42,847 nt of DNA from Acidobacteriota bacterium. Its GTDB lineage: Bacteria; Acidobacteriota; Terriglobia; Terriglobales; Acidobacteriaceae. Location of the stretch: positions 1-42,847 of the forward strand of contig JAKBHH010000023.1 of assembly GCA_021836865.1 (NCBI GenBank), given 5' to 3'. The position numbers and the translations under genes were made by a program. The notes beneath the pieces were generated by a model. It did not search any database and had not been told where the DNA came from. It saw nothing but the letters and a program-made list of their open reading frames with translations. Shown here in pieces: positions 29,835 to 38,458 of the stretch. Each line of letters begins with the position of its first letter. Position 1 is the first letter of the stretch.

Positions 29835-29870
29835 TTAGCTTCCAACTTTTGTAACGTAATGTAACGTAAA
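29835..29870 (+). promoter_or_regulatory. Tandem 10-bp repeat and possible promoter upstream of topA
   Basis: GTAACGTAAT is followed directly by GTAACGTAAA (29851-29870). TTAGCT (29835-29840) and TAATGT (29857-29862), 16 nt apart, could form a weak promoter overlapping the repeat. The intergenic region (29697-29992) contains no gene. Confidence 0.35.
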
Positions 29871-29992
29871 TTGTCCTGAGCGCAGCAAACGCGGTCTACG
29901 GCGGAGCGAATGGACAGCGGCAGGAAACGGAATCGGCCAACCGGAGTCCAACAGGCCAAACGGTATCGAGCTTCAGTTCTTTAAGGATGGAA

Positions 29993-32662
29993 ATGAGCAA
30001 ATCACTGGTGATCGTCGAATCTCCTGCGAAGGCAAAGACGATCGAGAAGTATCTTGGCAAGGGCTTTGAGGTCCGTGCTTCGGTTGGGCACATCATGGAC
30101 CTGCCCAAGAACGACATCGGCGTGGAACTGGAGAAGCGGACCTTCGAGCCGGAGTTGATCGTGTCACCCGGCAAAGAAAAGATTGTGGAGCAGTTGAAGA
30201 AGGCCGCGGCCAAGGCGGACGAGATCTACCTCGCTCCTGACCCGGACCGCGAAGGCGAGGCGATCGCGTACCACCTGGCGCTGCAATTGGGCACCAACGC
30301 CAAGGAGCGGAAGAAAATTCACCGTGTGACCTTCAACGAGATTACGAAGAAGGCCGTTCAGGATGCATTCCAGCATGCGCGCGATGTGGATCAGAACCTG
30401 GTGTATGCGCAACAGACGCGGCGCGTACTGGACAGGCTGGTGGGGTATCAGATTTCTCCGCTGCTGTGGGACAAGGTGCGACGCGGGCTTTCCGCGGGTC
30501 GCGTGCAGACCGTGGCGGTGCGCCTGATTGTGGAGCGCGAGCGCGAGATTGCCGGTTTCAAGCCGGTGGAGTATTGGACACTGGACGCGCTGTTGCATCC
30601 GGAACGCCGCGCCGATGCCGGCTTCACGGCGAAGTTTGTGGGAATTGATGGCGAGCCCGTGCGGGTCGAGAATGGCCAGGATAAGGATGGCAAGGCGCAG
30701 TTCATTGCCAACGCACTGCCTGACAAGAAGGCCATGGATGAAGTGGTCGCGGCGCTCAAGGATGCGCAGTGGTCTCTGGCGTCTGTTCAATCCAGAGAGC
30801 AGCAGCGGAAGCCTCTGCCGCCGTTCATCACCAGCCAGTTGCAGCGCGATGCTTCAAACAAGCTGGGCTACAATGTGCGGCGCACGATGGGCGTGGCGCA
30901 GCGACTTTACGAGGGCATCGATGTAGGCGCAGAAGGCACGGTCGGCCTCATCACCTACATGCGTACCGACTCGCCCCGCGTCGCGCCAGAGGCCAAGGTG
31001 GCGGCGCGTGAGTGGATTGCCAAACAACTGGGGCCAAAGTATCTGCCGGATGTGCCGAACGAATACAAGGGCAAGAAGGCGGCCCAGGATGCGCACGAAG
31101 CCATTCGTCCGACCGACGCTTCGCGGACCCCGGAGTCGATTGCGCGCTATTTGAGCGACGAGCAACTGAAGCTCTACACGCTGATCTGGCGCAGATTTGT
31201 GGCGTCGCAGATGACGCCGGCGGTGTTTGACGTGACGACGGCGAAGATCGCGGCGGTTTCCGCAAAGACCGGCAAGACGTATGACTTCAGGGTGAGCGGA
31301 TCGGTGATGCGGTTCGACGGCTTCCTCAAGCTCTACGAAGTGTCCAGCGAAAAGAAAGAAGAAGACGAGGACGAGTCGAGCAGCAAGCTGCCCAATCTTG
31401 ACAATGTGAAGGCACTGGAGCTGGAAAAGCTGGAGAACGAGCAGCACTTTACCGATCCGCCACCGCGCTACAACGAAGCCTCGCTGGTGAAGGAGTTGGA
31501 AGAGCGGGGAATTGGGCGGCCTTCGACCTATGCTTCCATCATCAATACGATTCAGGACCGTGAATACGTGGTGAAGCACGGCGGGTCGCGCGGACGGTTC
31601 TATCCCACGGAGATTGGCGTGGTGGTCTGTGATCTGCTGGTGAAGAATTTCCCGTACATCTTTGACACCAAGTACACGGCCAAGCTGGAAGAAGAACTGG
31701 ATGACATTGAAGAGGGCAAGGAGAAGTGGACCGACCTGCTGAATGGCTTCTACGGCTACTTTGAAGAAGAGCTCAAGGACGCCGGCAAGAACATGGAAGA
31801 CATCAAGCGGACGGAAAAACTGACGGATGAGAAGTGTGAGGTGTGCGGGTCGCCGCTGTTGTTGAAGTGGGGCAAGTTCGGCAGCTTCTTCGCCTGCTCG
31901 GCCTACAACAAGAAGGATCCAACGAGTTGCACGTTCACCAAGGAAAACATCGCGGCCAAGCCGGACCTGAATACGCCGGAGGCGCAGGAAGCGGGCGATA
32001 CGGAGGAGTACTGCGAGAACTGCGGGCGGGTGATGGTGCTGAAGCGCGGGCCGTGGGGTCCATTTATGAGCTGCCCCGGATATAGCGAGGATCCGCCGTG
32101 CAAGACGATTCGCAAGCTGAGCCAAAAGCAGCAGCAGAAGCCCCCGCAGCCGACGGGCGAGGATTGCCCGGTGTGCGGCAAGCCTCTGGTGCTGCGGCAG
32201 GGCACGTACGGCGAGTTTGTCTCCTGCTCGGGCTACCCCAAGTGCAAGTATGTGAAGCAGAACCTGATTGAAGGGATGAAGTGCCCGAAGTGCGGCGAAG
32301 GAGACATTGCAGAACGCAAGGCGCGACGCGGGAATGTGTTTTGGGGCTGCACGAATTATCCAAAGTGCGACTTCACATCCAACAACAAGCCTGTGCCGCA
32401 GAAGTGCCCGCAGTGCGGCAGTCCGTATCTGGTGGAGAAAACGCTGAAGTCGGGTGTGTATCTGGAGTGCCCAAACAAGAAGAAGGCGGCTGAGGACGAA
32501 GCACCCAAGAAGCGCGGCAAGAAGACTGCCGAGCCCGCGGAAGGTGCTGTGGTGTGCAGCTACTCGAAGCGCATCGGGGATGCGCCACCGCCGCCGACCG
32601 CAGAGACACATGGGCCGGTGGTGGAAAAGGAAGATGGCAGGAAGGAACTGCAGCCGGTCTGA
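29993..32662 (+). CDS. topA: DNA topoisomerase I (type IA)
   Basis: The 889-aa enzyme relaxes negative supercoils. Toprim: VIVESPAKAKTIEKYLG at the N-terminus, then APDPDREGEAIAYHL with the metal-binding acidic residues. The catalytic Tyr322 in GLITYMRTDSPR matches E. coli Tyr319. The C-terminus carries several topoisomerase zinc ribbons (CEVCGSP, CENCGRV, CPVCGKP, CPKCGEG, CPQCGSP; about 605-825), followed by a Lys-rich tail. The ATG at 29993 is chosen because AAGGA lies 5 nt upstream; the frame opens at 29987 where AAGG touches the ATG. Complete and typical. Confidence 0.95.
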   Translation: MSKSLVIVESPAKAKTIEKYLGKGFEVRASVGHIMDLPKNDIGVELEKRTFEPELIVSPGKEKIVEQLKKAAAKADEIYLAPDPDREGEAIAYHLALQLGTNAKERKKIHRVTFNEITKKAVQDAFQHARDVDQNLVYAQQTRRVLDRLVGYQISPLLWDKVRRGLSAGRVQTVAVRLIVEREREIAGFKPVEYWTLDALLHPERRADAGFTAKFVGIDGEPVRVENGQDKDGKAQFIANALPDKKAMDEVVAALKDAQWSLASVQSREQQRKPLPPFITSQLQRDASNKLGYNVRRTMGVAQRLYEGIDVGAEGTVGLITYMRTDSPRVAPEAKVAAREWIAKQLGPKYLPDVPNEYKGKKAAQDAHEAIRPTDASRTPESIARYLSDEQLKLYTLIWRRFVASQMTPAVFDVTTAKIAAVSAKTGKTYDFRVSGSVMRFDGFLKLYEVSSEKKEEDEDESSSKLPNLDNVKALELEKLENEQHFTDPPPRYNEASLVKELEERGIGRPSTYASIINTIQDREYVVKHGGSRGRFYPTEIGVVVCDLLVKNFPYIFDTKYTAKLEEELDDIEEGKEKWTDLLNGFYGYFEEELKDAGKNMEDIKRTEKLTDEKCEVCGSPLLLKWGKFGSFFACSAYNKKDPTSCTFTKENIAAKPDLNTPEAQEAGDTEEYCENCGRVMVLKRGPWGPFMSCPGYSEDPPCKTIRKLSQKQQQKPPQPTGEDCPVCGKPLVLRQGTYGEFVSCSGYPKCKYVKQNLIEGMKCPKCGEGDIAERKARRGNVFWGCTNYPKCDFTSNNKPVPQKCPQCGSPYLVEKTLKSGVYLECPNKKKAAEDEAPKKRGKKTAEPAEGAVVCSYSKRIGDAPPPPTAETHGPVVEKEDGRKELQPV

Positions 32663-32726
32663 GGCTCGCGGGGGCTGCTGCGCAAGTTCTGTCTGAATCC
32701 GTTAGTATTGGCAGCGGAGATACTGA

Positions 32727-33185
32727 ATGGAACGCATGCTTGCGACCCCGGCAGACGCCGAGATCATTTTGAAGCTGTATGAGTTGCGTACGGAAGGGAC
32801 GATGCGCCAGGCGCGTGCCTGGATGACGGGCGAGTTCTGGCCGGCGACGCCGGAGGAGTTTTTCGTGGTTGCCTCGAACCCCGCCGATCCGCATAATCCC
32901 TGGTTCCGGCAGGTGGTGACCTACTGGGAGATGGCGGCGGCGCTGGTGCTGCATGGAGCTGTTTCCGCGGAACTGTATGTGGACTGCAACGCGGAAGGAT
33001 TCTTCCTGCTGGCCAAGTTTGCGCATATTCTGGATGGAATCCGGGAGAAGAACCCGATGTTCATGGTGAAGACTTCAGAGCTTGTGAACCGGTTTACAGC
33101 CGCTTCAGCGCGTTATGAGGCAGTTGTTAAGAACCTGGAGGCCCGGCGAAAGAGCCTGGCGGCACAGCCACAAGCGGCTGGCTGA
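32727..33185 (+). CDS. Conserved-looking protein of unknown function
   Basis: The 152-aa protein begins ATPADAEIILKLYELRTEG. A helical segment follows (MRQARAWM), then WPATPEEF, YWEMAAALVLHGAVSAELYVD and FFLLAKFAHILDGI. It looks mainly helical, without a clear signal peptide; one hydrophobic helix (about 70-85) may be buried rather than membranous. I recall similar acidobacterial hypothetical proteins but no function. The start ATG follows GGAG at about 8 nt. It follows topA by 64 nt and may be cotranscribed. Confidence 0.6.
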   Translation: MERMLATPADAEIILKLYELRTEGTMRQARAWMTGEFWPATPEEFFVVASNPADPHNPWFRQVVTYWEMAAALVLHGAVSAELYVDCNAEGFFLLAKFAHILDGIREKNPMFMVKTSELVNRFTAASARYEAVVKNLEARRKSLAAQPQAAG

Positions 33186-33286
33186 TTTGTTTGTCTCGCC
33201 AAATCCGCGGCACTCGGCTCTTGTGTAATGAGTAGCCGGAGGTGCATGATGTTAGTCAGTTGGTATGATTTCCCCCGGAGGTTCAA

Positions 33287-33610
33287 GTGAAGAGAATTGT
33301 TGCGGTACTGATCCTTGTCCTGTCGTCGGCAGCGATTGCTGCAAATGCTGCGGATTCCACCCAGATTAACGGATGGATCTCCGACTCGATGTGTGGTGCC
33401 AAGCACGCCGGAACGGGCGCGGCCTGCGTGAAGAAGTGCATCGCCGGCGGGATGGCCCCGGTGTTTGTGGACGAGGCGAAAAAGGCAGTCTGGGCGATCG
33501 ACAATCCGGATGCTGTGAAGTCGTTCTATGGCGATCATGTGACGGTCAAGGCTTCAGTGGATGAGTCGAAAAAGAGCGTTCACATCGACTCGATTGAAGC
33601 CGCCAAGTAA
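33287..33610 (+). CDS. Small secreted protein of unknown function
   Basis: The 107-aa product has a signal peptide (about 1-22, MKRIVAVLILVLSSAAIAANA; the start is GTG, GGAGG 6 nt upstream) and a mature part with GWISDSMCGAKHAG, CVKKCIAGGMAPVFVD and AVWAIDNPD. Three Cys (one in the WISDSMCG motif, two in CVKKC) could bind metal or form disulfides. I recall this WISDxMCG family from Acidobacteria and Planctomycetes without a known role. It is probably periplasmic. Confidence 0.7.
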   Translation: MKRIVAVLILVLSSAAIAANAADSTQINGWISDSMCGAKHAGTGAACVKKCIAGGMAPVFVDEAKKAVWAIDNPDAVKSFYGDHVTVKASVDESKKSVHIDSIEAAK

Positions 33611-33659
33611 TCTGGATTCGCCTATCAGACTCGCCACGGCACAAAATCTCTGTTAGTGT

Positions 33660-33721
33660 CTTATCCGTCAGCTTTTTGCGAGCCGCCCAGGGCGGCTCGC
33701 AGAAGGCAATCCTCGGATAAG
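33660..33721 (+). repeat. Nested inverted repeats forming a long hairpin upstream of the DUF427 gene
   Basis: An outer arm CTTATCCG (33660-33667) pairs with CGGATAAG (33714-33721). Inside, an 18-bp stem with two G-U pairs runs GCTTTTTGCGAGCCGCCC (33671-33688) against 33690-33707, around a single A (so a tight loop at the tip). The total is about 62 nt, ending 13 nt before the ATG at 33735. The perfect core is TGCGAGCCGCCC/GGGCGGCTCGCA. No T-run follows, so it may be a REP-like element, RNA leader or attenuator. Confidence 0.55.
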
Positions 33722-33734
33722 AGCCGGTAGAACC

Positions 33735-34019
33735 ATGGCGAAAGCAATCTGGAATGGTAAGGTCGTCGCGGAGAGCGATGCGACGGAAGTTGTTGAAGGC
33801 AATGTGTATTTTCCCGAGACGAGCCTGGTGAGGGAGTATTTCCGCTCCAGTTCTACGACCTCCACCTGCCCCTGGAAGGGGCAAGCTCGATACATGAGCC
33901 TTCTTATTGACGGCCAGGACAATCCTGACGCAGCCTGGTACTACCCCGACCCCAAGCCTGCCGCTCGCAAGATCAAGGGCTATGTGGCATTTTGGCGGGG
34001 TGTCGAAATCGAGAAATGA
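33735..34019 (+). CDS. DUF427-family protein
   Basis: The 94-aa protein has the short DUF427 fold with AIWNGKVVAESD, VVEGNVYFPETSLVREYF, the Cys-Pro-Trp segment TTSTCPWKGQARYMSL, and AAWYYPDPKPAARKIKGYVAFW. The family is widespread and its biochemistry is unclear; CPWKG is its hallmark. The ATG is 13 nt after the long hairpin and has no convincing ribosome site. The stop overlaps the next ATG by 4 nt (ATGA), so the two are probably coupled. Confidence 0.8.
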   Translation: MAKAIWNGKVVAESDATEVVEGNVYFPETSLVREYFRSSSTTSTCPWKGQARYMSLLIDGQDNPDAAWYYPDPKPAARKIKGYVAFWRGVEIEK

Positions 34020-34510
34020 ACTCTGGCCCACACGAAATGACCGCGAGGTTGCGGCAGGGCGGCGGTGTTTTTGTGGTTGCTCTGGCGGTGACGCTGGCGG
34101 GCTGCGCGCACCGCGCCGGGCAGGCAACCGCACCAGTTGCGCCCACGCTGACAGGCGATACGGCGCATCCTGGCATGACCAGGGGCTGGGTCGATACCAA
34201 GCTTTACTTTGGCCTGGGGCCTGCGGATCAACCGCAAAAGGGGATCGGCGAGGCGGAGTGGCGCGCCTTTCTCGACAAGGAAGTTACGCCGCGTTTTCCG
34301 GATGGGCTAAGCGTGGTGGACGTGTACGGGCAGTGGCAGGGCAAGAATGAGACTGCACCCGAGCGGTTGCATACCAAGATGCTGATCATCCTTTATCCAG
34401 ACACCCAGGAAAATCGGGGCAAGATCGATGCCATCCGCGCGGCCTGGAAGCAGAAGACAGGCGACCAGTCGGTGCTCCGTGTGACCGAGCCGGCGGATGT
34501 GTCGTTCTGA
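34016..34510 (+). CDS. DUF3574-family lipoprotein
   Basis: This 164-aa protein starts at the ATG overlapping the DUF427 stop (ATGA). Another ATG is at 34037. The signal sequence ends in the lipobox LAGC (about residue 30). The DUF3574 segments are TKLYFGLGPADQP, FLDKEVTPRFPDGLSVVDVYGQW and LIILYPDTQEN. The family is described as extracellular or periplasmic with no known activity. It is convergent with the histidine kinase gene. Confidence 0.75.
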   Translation: MNSGPHEMTARLRQGGGVFVVALAVTLAGCAHRAGQATAPVAPTLTGDTAHPGMTRGWVDTKLYFGLGPADQPQKGIGEAEWRAFLDKEVTPRFPDGLSVVDVYGQWQGKNETAPERLHTKMLIILYPDTQENRGKIDAIRAAWKQKTGDQSVLRVTEPADVSF

Positions 34511-34531
34511 CACGGAGACGCGCGCCGGGTC

Positions 34532-35968
34532 CTAATAGGCCTGCAATTGGTCCGTGGGCAGGCGGACGCGGAAGCAGGTAGAGCCGGGCTCTGAGCGTAC
34601 GCTCAAGTGGCCGCGGTGCTTGCGCACGATGCGCATGGCGTTATCCAGGCCCAGACCTAGTCCCTGGCCGGGCGCCTTTGTGGTGAAGAACGGCTCAAAG
34701 ATGCGGTCCTGCAACTCGGCAGGAATGCCGGGGCCGGTATCCCAGATTTCTACGAGGAGCATTTCGCCCTCCAAACGGCAGGAGAGCTTGAGGTGGCCCT
34801 GGTTGCCGAGGGCGTCGAGGGCGTTTTCCATCAGCGCGGTCCACACCTGATTCAGCTCGCTGCCATAGGCGCTGATGCACGGAAGATCGGGCTGGTAGTC
34901 GCGCTCGATGGTGACACCCCTCATGCGCGACTGAAGCATCTGCACGGTGGCATCGAGACCGGCGGGGACATCCACTTCAAGAATGGGTGCGCGGTCCATG
35001 TAGGAGTAAGTCTTGACGGCGCTGATGAGGTCAAAGATGCGCGCGGTCGAGTTGAGCAGCGTGTCCACGGAGCGCGTGGAGCGCAGGTAGCGGGCAAAGT
35101 ACTGCAGGGTGACAGCCAGTTCGCGCGGCTCAAGGAAAGCCCTCAATGCGATGAGGTCATCGACGGTGACAAGCTGATCGCCGAGTTGTGCGGCGACGTC
35201 CCAGGCGTCTTCACATGGCAGCGCGGTGAGCCATTTGCGGAGGGATTCTTCGCGGTTGATGACCGCCGCGGCATCGACTGTGTGGGCCTCCGCGCTGCGG
35301 CTGAGGATGCGCTGCTCCCAATCTTCGACGGCGTGGATCTGTTCCTCACTGAGGCAGAGGTTGACGAGCTTGAAGCGGTTCGCGCGGTTGGCGCGCAATT
35401 CGGTAACGAGGCCGGCGGCGGCGCGCTGCGCGGCCGACGCGGGATTGTTGAGTTCGTGGGCAAGATTACCGGCCAGTTTGCCCAGTGCGGTCAGCTTTTC
35501 CGCCTGCTGCTCAATGCGGGTGACCTCGCGGACGCGGTCGAGCAGCGTGGCTACAACGCGCTGTGTCATGGTCGGGATGGCAGCCAGCATTTGAGGGAAG
35601 AGCGACCGGTGAATAAAGAGCGCCCAGGCTTTTGAGACGGCAAAGCCCTGGCCGCCATAGGATTTCATGCGCGAGAAAGGCAGCAGGCCGGTCATCTGGC
35701 CGGCGCGGCCGATGAACAGCGCCATAGGTCCTCCGCGCTGACGGCGGACGTGGATCTCACCTTTGAGGATGAGGATCATGTGCTCGGCTTCCGTGCCCTC
35801 TTCAAAGAGGATGTCGCCGGGTTCAGCGATGAATTCTTCGCCGTGGCGGGCGAGCCAGAGGCGCTCGTCGAGGGGCACGCCGTGCAGTGGGCCAATACGC
35901 TCGAGGGCCTCGGCGATCTGTTCGGCGGGCGTAGGGCGCGCCGGGGGCTTGAAGGTGAGAGCTAGCAC
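34532..35968 (-). CDS. Orphan cNMP-binding-domain sensor histidine kinase
   Basis: The protein of 478 aa has an N-terminal Crp-like cyclic-nucleotide-binding domain (about 30-140, with EFIAEPGDILFEEGT and ILILKGEIHVRR). A histidine kinase follows. Its phosphoacceptor is H171 (NLAHELNNPAS), then a long helical region (about 180-300), an N box (ALMENALDAL), G1 (DTGPGIP) and G2 (GLGLGLDNAM). No transmembrane segment is seen, so the kinase is cytosolic. The regulator partner is not in the window. In other bacteria this architecture sits near thioredoxin-reductase-like flavoproteins; that is recalled, not seen here. Convergent with the DUF3574 gene, divergent from the GH36 gene. Confidence 0.88.
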   Translation of the reverse strand: MLALTFKPPARPTPAEQIAEALERIGPLHGVPLDERLWLARHGEEFIAEPGDILFEEGTEAEHMILILKGEIHVRRQRGGPMALFIGRAGQMTGLLPFSRMKSYGGQGFAVSKAWALFIHRSLFPQMLAAIPTMTQRVVATLLDRVREVTRIEQQAEKLTALGKLAGNLAHELNNPASAAQRAAAGLVTELRANRANRFKLVNLCLSEEQIHAVEDWEQRILSRSAEAHTVDAAAVINREESLRKWLTALPCEDAWDVAAQLGDQLVTVDDLIALRAFLEPRELAVTLQYFARYLRSTRSVDTLLNSTARIFDLISAVKTYSYMDRAPILEVDVPAGLDATVQMLQSRMRGVTIERDYQPDLPCISAYGSELNQVWTALMENALDALGNQGHLKLSCRLEGEMLLVEIWDTGPGIPAELQDRIFEPFFTTKAPGQGLGLGLDNAMRIVRKHRGHLSVRSEPGSTCFRVRLPTDQLQAY

Positions 35969-36124
35969 GTGTGGGGCCTCCGAGGATGCCTACAGGATAG
36001 CCCATTGCTGGGCGTTGTTCAGGGGGCGAGGCGGGTGAGCCGTGGGGATGGGCGCGGATCACGGGAGCAGGTGATGGGGGGTGGTATGATGGGCCGGTTG
36101 GAAGAGAAAGGCAAGGTTTGCCGG

Positions 36125-38341
36125 ATGATGAAAGCCTTTACATTGTGCGCGCTGCTTGTTGCCTGCACGCTTGCCGGCGGACAAGCCGCCGCTACCTATG
36201 ACGGAGCCGCCAAGGTATTTCGGATAGATGGCGGGAATGTTTCTTATGTCTTCGGTGTGAATCCGCGTGGGGAACTGCAGCAGCTTTACTGGGGCGGGCG
36301 GCTGGGGGCGAAGGATCAGTTTAACCAGGCTGTGCCGATGCCGGAGTGGGCATCCTTTGATTCTTCTTACACCAACACGCCGCAGGAGTATGCGGGTTGG
36401 GGCGCCGGACTGTTTGTAGAGCCTGCGCTGAAGGTGACCTTTGCCGATGGCAACCGCGATCTGGTGTTGCACTACGAGGGCGAAACGGCGACGGCGAGCG
36501 GCTTCGAAGTGGTGCTGAAGGATATTCAGCGCGCGGTCTATGTGACGCTGCACTACTCGATGGACCCTGCGACCGGGATACTGGCGCGGTCGACGACGAT
36601 TGAGAATCGAGAATCGAAGCCGGTAACGATTGAGCAGGCTGCCGCGGCGGCGTGGGCTCTGCCGCCGGCGCACTACTCATTGAACTACCTGACGGGGCGC
36701 TGGGCGGGCGAGTGGACGCTGACGCAGGAGACGCTCAACCCGGGCGCGCGGGTGATCGAGAGCCGGCGCGGCACGACGGGTCATCAGGCGAATCCGTGGT
36801 TTGCGATCCAGGCGGGCGCGCCGAGCGAGGATACGGGCGAGGTGTGGTTTGGCGCGCTGGCGTGGAGCGGCTCGTGGCGCATCACCGTGGAGCAGGACCA
36901 GCTGGACGAGGTGCGGATGACGGGTGGCTTCAACCCGTTTGACTTCGGCTATGTGCTGCATCCGGGCGAAAAGCTGGAGACGCCGGTGTTTTATGGCGGC
37001 TACTCTGCCCATGGGCTGGGCGGCGCATCGCGGCTGCTGCACCACTTTGAGATTGCGCATATTCTGCCGCATCGGATTGGGACCGGCGAGGACGCAGCGC
37101 CGAAGCCGCGGCCGGTGATCTACAACTCGTGGGAGGCCACCGAGTTCAACGTGACCGAGGCGGGACAGATGGCGCTGGCGGAGAAGGCCGCGGCGCTGGG
37201 CGTGGACCGCTTTGTCATGGATGACGGCTGGTTTGGCCAGCGCAAAGACGACCACGCGGGGCTGGGCGACTGGTATGTGAACGCGGAGAAGTTTCCCCAT
37301 GGGCTGAAGCCGTTGATCGACAAGGTGCATGCGCTGGGGATGGACTTTGGCCTATGGGTCGAGCCGGAGATGGTGAATCCAAATTCGGATCTCTACCGCA
37401 AGCATCCGGACTGGGTGTTGAACTTTCCGGGGCGTCCGCGGAGCGAGCTGCGTAACCAGCTCGTGCTCAATCTTGCACGGCCGGATGTGCGCGACTACGT
37501 GCTTGATTTCCTCGACAAGCTGCTGACGGAGAATGACATTGCCTTTCTGAAGTGGGACTATAACCGCAACTGGAGCGAACCGGGATGGGACCAGCTGCCG
37601 GCAGCGGAGCAGAAGAAGGTGTATGTCGCGTTTACGCAGAACCTCTACGGCATTCTCGAGGAACTGCACAAACGGCATCCGAAGGTGGAACTGGAGTCTT
37701 GCTCGGGTGGCGGCGGGCGCGTGGATCTCGGGATTCTGAAGTATGCCGATGAGGTGTGGCCATCGGACAACACCGATCCTTTTGACCGGCTGACCCAGCA
37801 GGAGGGATTCACTTATGCCTACACGCCGCAGGTGATGATGGCGTGGGTGACGGACTCGCCGCACTGGCTGAACCTGCGCGCGACCTCCCTGACCTACCGG
37901 ATGTTGAGCTCGATGGAGGGGTCGCTGGGGATAGGCGCGGACATCGGCAAATGGAATGACGAGGAGACGGCCACGGCCAAGCGTCTGATTGCGGCGTATC
38001 ACCCGGTGCAGGCGACGATTGTGCAGGGCGATCTGTACCGGCTGATCTCTCCTTTGAACGGGAGCGAGTTCTCGGCGACACAGACGGTGAGTCACGACAA
38101 GAGCCAGTCCGTGGTGTTTCTCTACATTCACTCTACGCAAGAGGGGCGGCTGTTTCCGCGGCTGAAGCTGAAAGGACTGGACCCCGCGGCGGAGTATGCG
38201 CTGACTTCGATAGAGGGCAAGACGAGGGCGGGAACACCGGCGGCGGCCAGCGGCGCATGGTGGATGAACCATGGGCTGGACATGGACCCAGGCTTCCGCG
38301 GGGATTTCAAGGCGGCGGCGTTCCGACTGGACAGAAAATAG
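36125..38341 (+). CDS. Exported alpha-galactosidase, GH36
   Basis: This 738-aa protein has a signal peptide (MMKAFTLCALLVAC to GGQAAA). The GH36 catalytic barrel (about 330-650) contains VMDDGWFGQR, FGLWVEPEMVNPNSDLY, the nucleophile Asp478 in FLKWDYNRNW, and the acid/base Asp548 in WPSDNTDPFDR. An N-terminal beta-sandwich and a C-terminal beta domain flank it. It would hydrolyse alpha-galactosides (raffinose-type or galactomannan side chains). The upstream frame to 35969 is not family-like. AAGG lies 8 nt before the ATG at 36125; 36128 is also possible. A serine hydrolase follows on the same strand. Confidence 0.92.
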   Translation: MMKAFTLCALLVACTLAGGQAAATYDGAAKVFRIDGGNVSYVFGVNPRGELQQLYWGGRLGAKDQFNQAVPMPEWASFDSSYTNTPQEYAGWGAGLFVEPALKVTFADGNRDLVLHYEGETATASGFEVVLKDIQRAVYVTLHYSMDPATGILARSTTIENRESKPVTIEQAAAAAWALPPAHYSLNYLTGRWAGEWTLTQETLNPGARVIESRRGTTGHQANPWFAIQAGAPSEDTGEVWFGALAWSGSWRITVEQDQLDEVRMTGGFNPFDFGYVLHPGEKLETPVFYGGYSAHGLGGASRLLHHFEIAHILPHRIGTGEDAAPKPRPVIYNSWEATEFNVTEAGQMALAEKAAALGVDRFVMDDGWFGQRKDDHAGLGDWYVNAEKFPHGLKPLIDKVHALGMDFGLWVEPEMVNPNSDLYRKHPDWVLNFPGRPRSELRNQLVLNLARPDVRDYVLDFLDKLLTENDIAFLKWDYNRNWSEPGWDQLPAAEQKKVYVAFTQNLYGILEELHKRHPKVELESCSGGGGRVDLGILKYADEVWPSDNTDPFDRLTQQEGFTYAYTPQVMMAWVTDSPHWLNLRATSLTYRMLSSMEGSLGIGADIGKWNDEETATAKRLIAAYHPVQATIVQGDLYRLISPLNGSEFSATQTVSHDKSQSVVFLYIHSTQEGRLFPRLKLKGLDPAAEYALTSIEGKTRAGTPAAASGAWWMNHGLDMDPGFRGDFKAAAFRLDRK

Positions 38342-38458
38342 CTTTCCACCTCAATCTTCGTGACGAATACGGTGCGACTTCGGAGAGATGCCCCTTCGTG
38401 TGCTTTAATTGGCCTCGTCAAAACATGGGAAAGCCCGCGTGGGCCAGGAGGACTGCGG

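Noticed and set aside
30854-32611. 585-aa open frame antisense to topA
   Set aside because: It lies wholly within the topA coding region, has low-complexity Arg/Leu/His composition and no recognisable motif, the typical mirror of a GC-rich gene.
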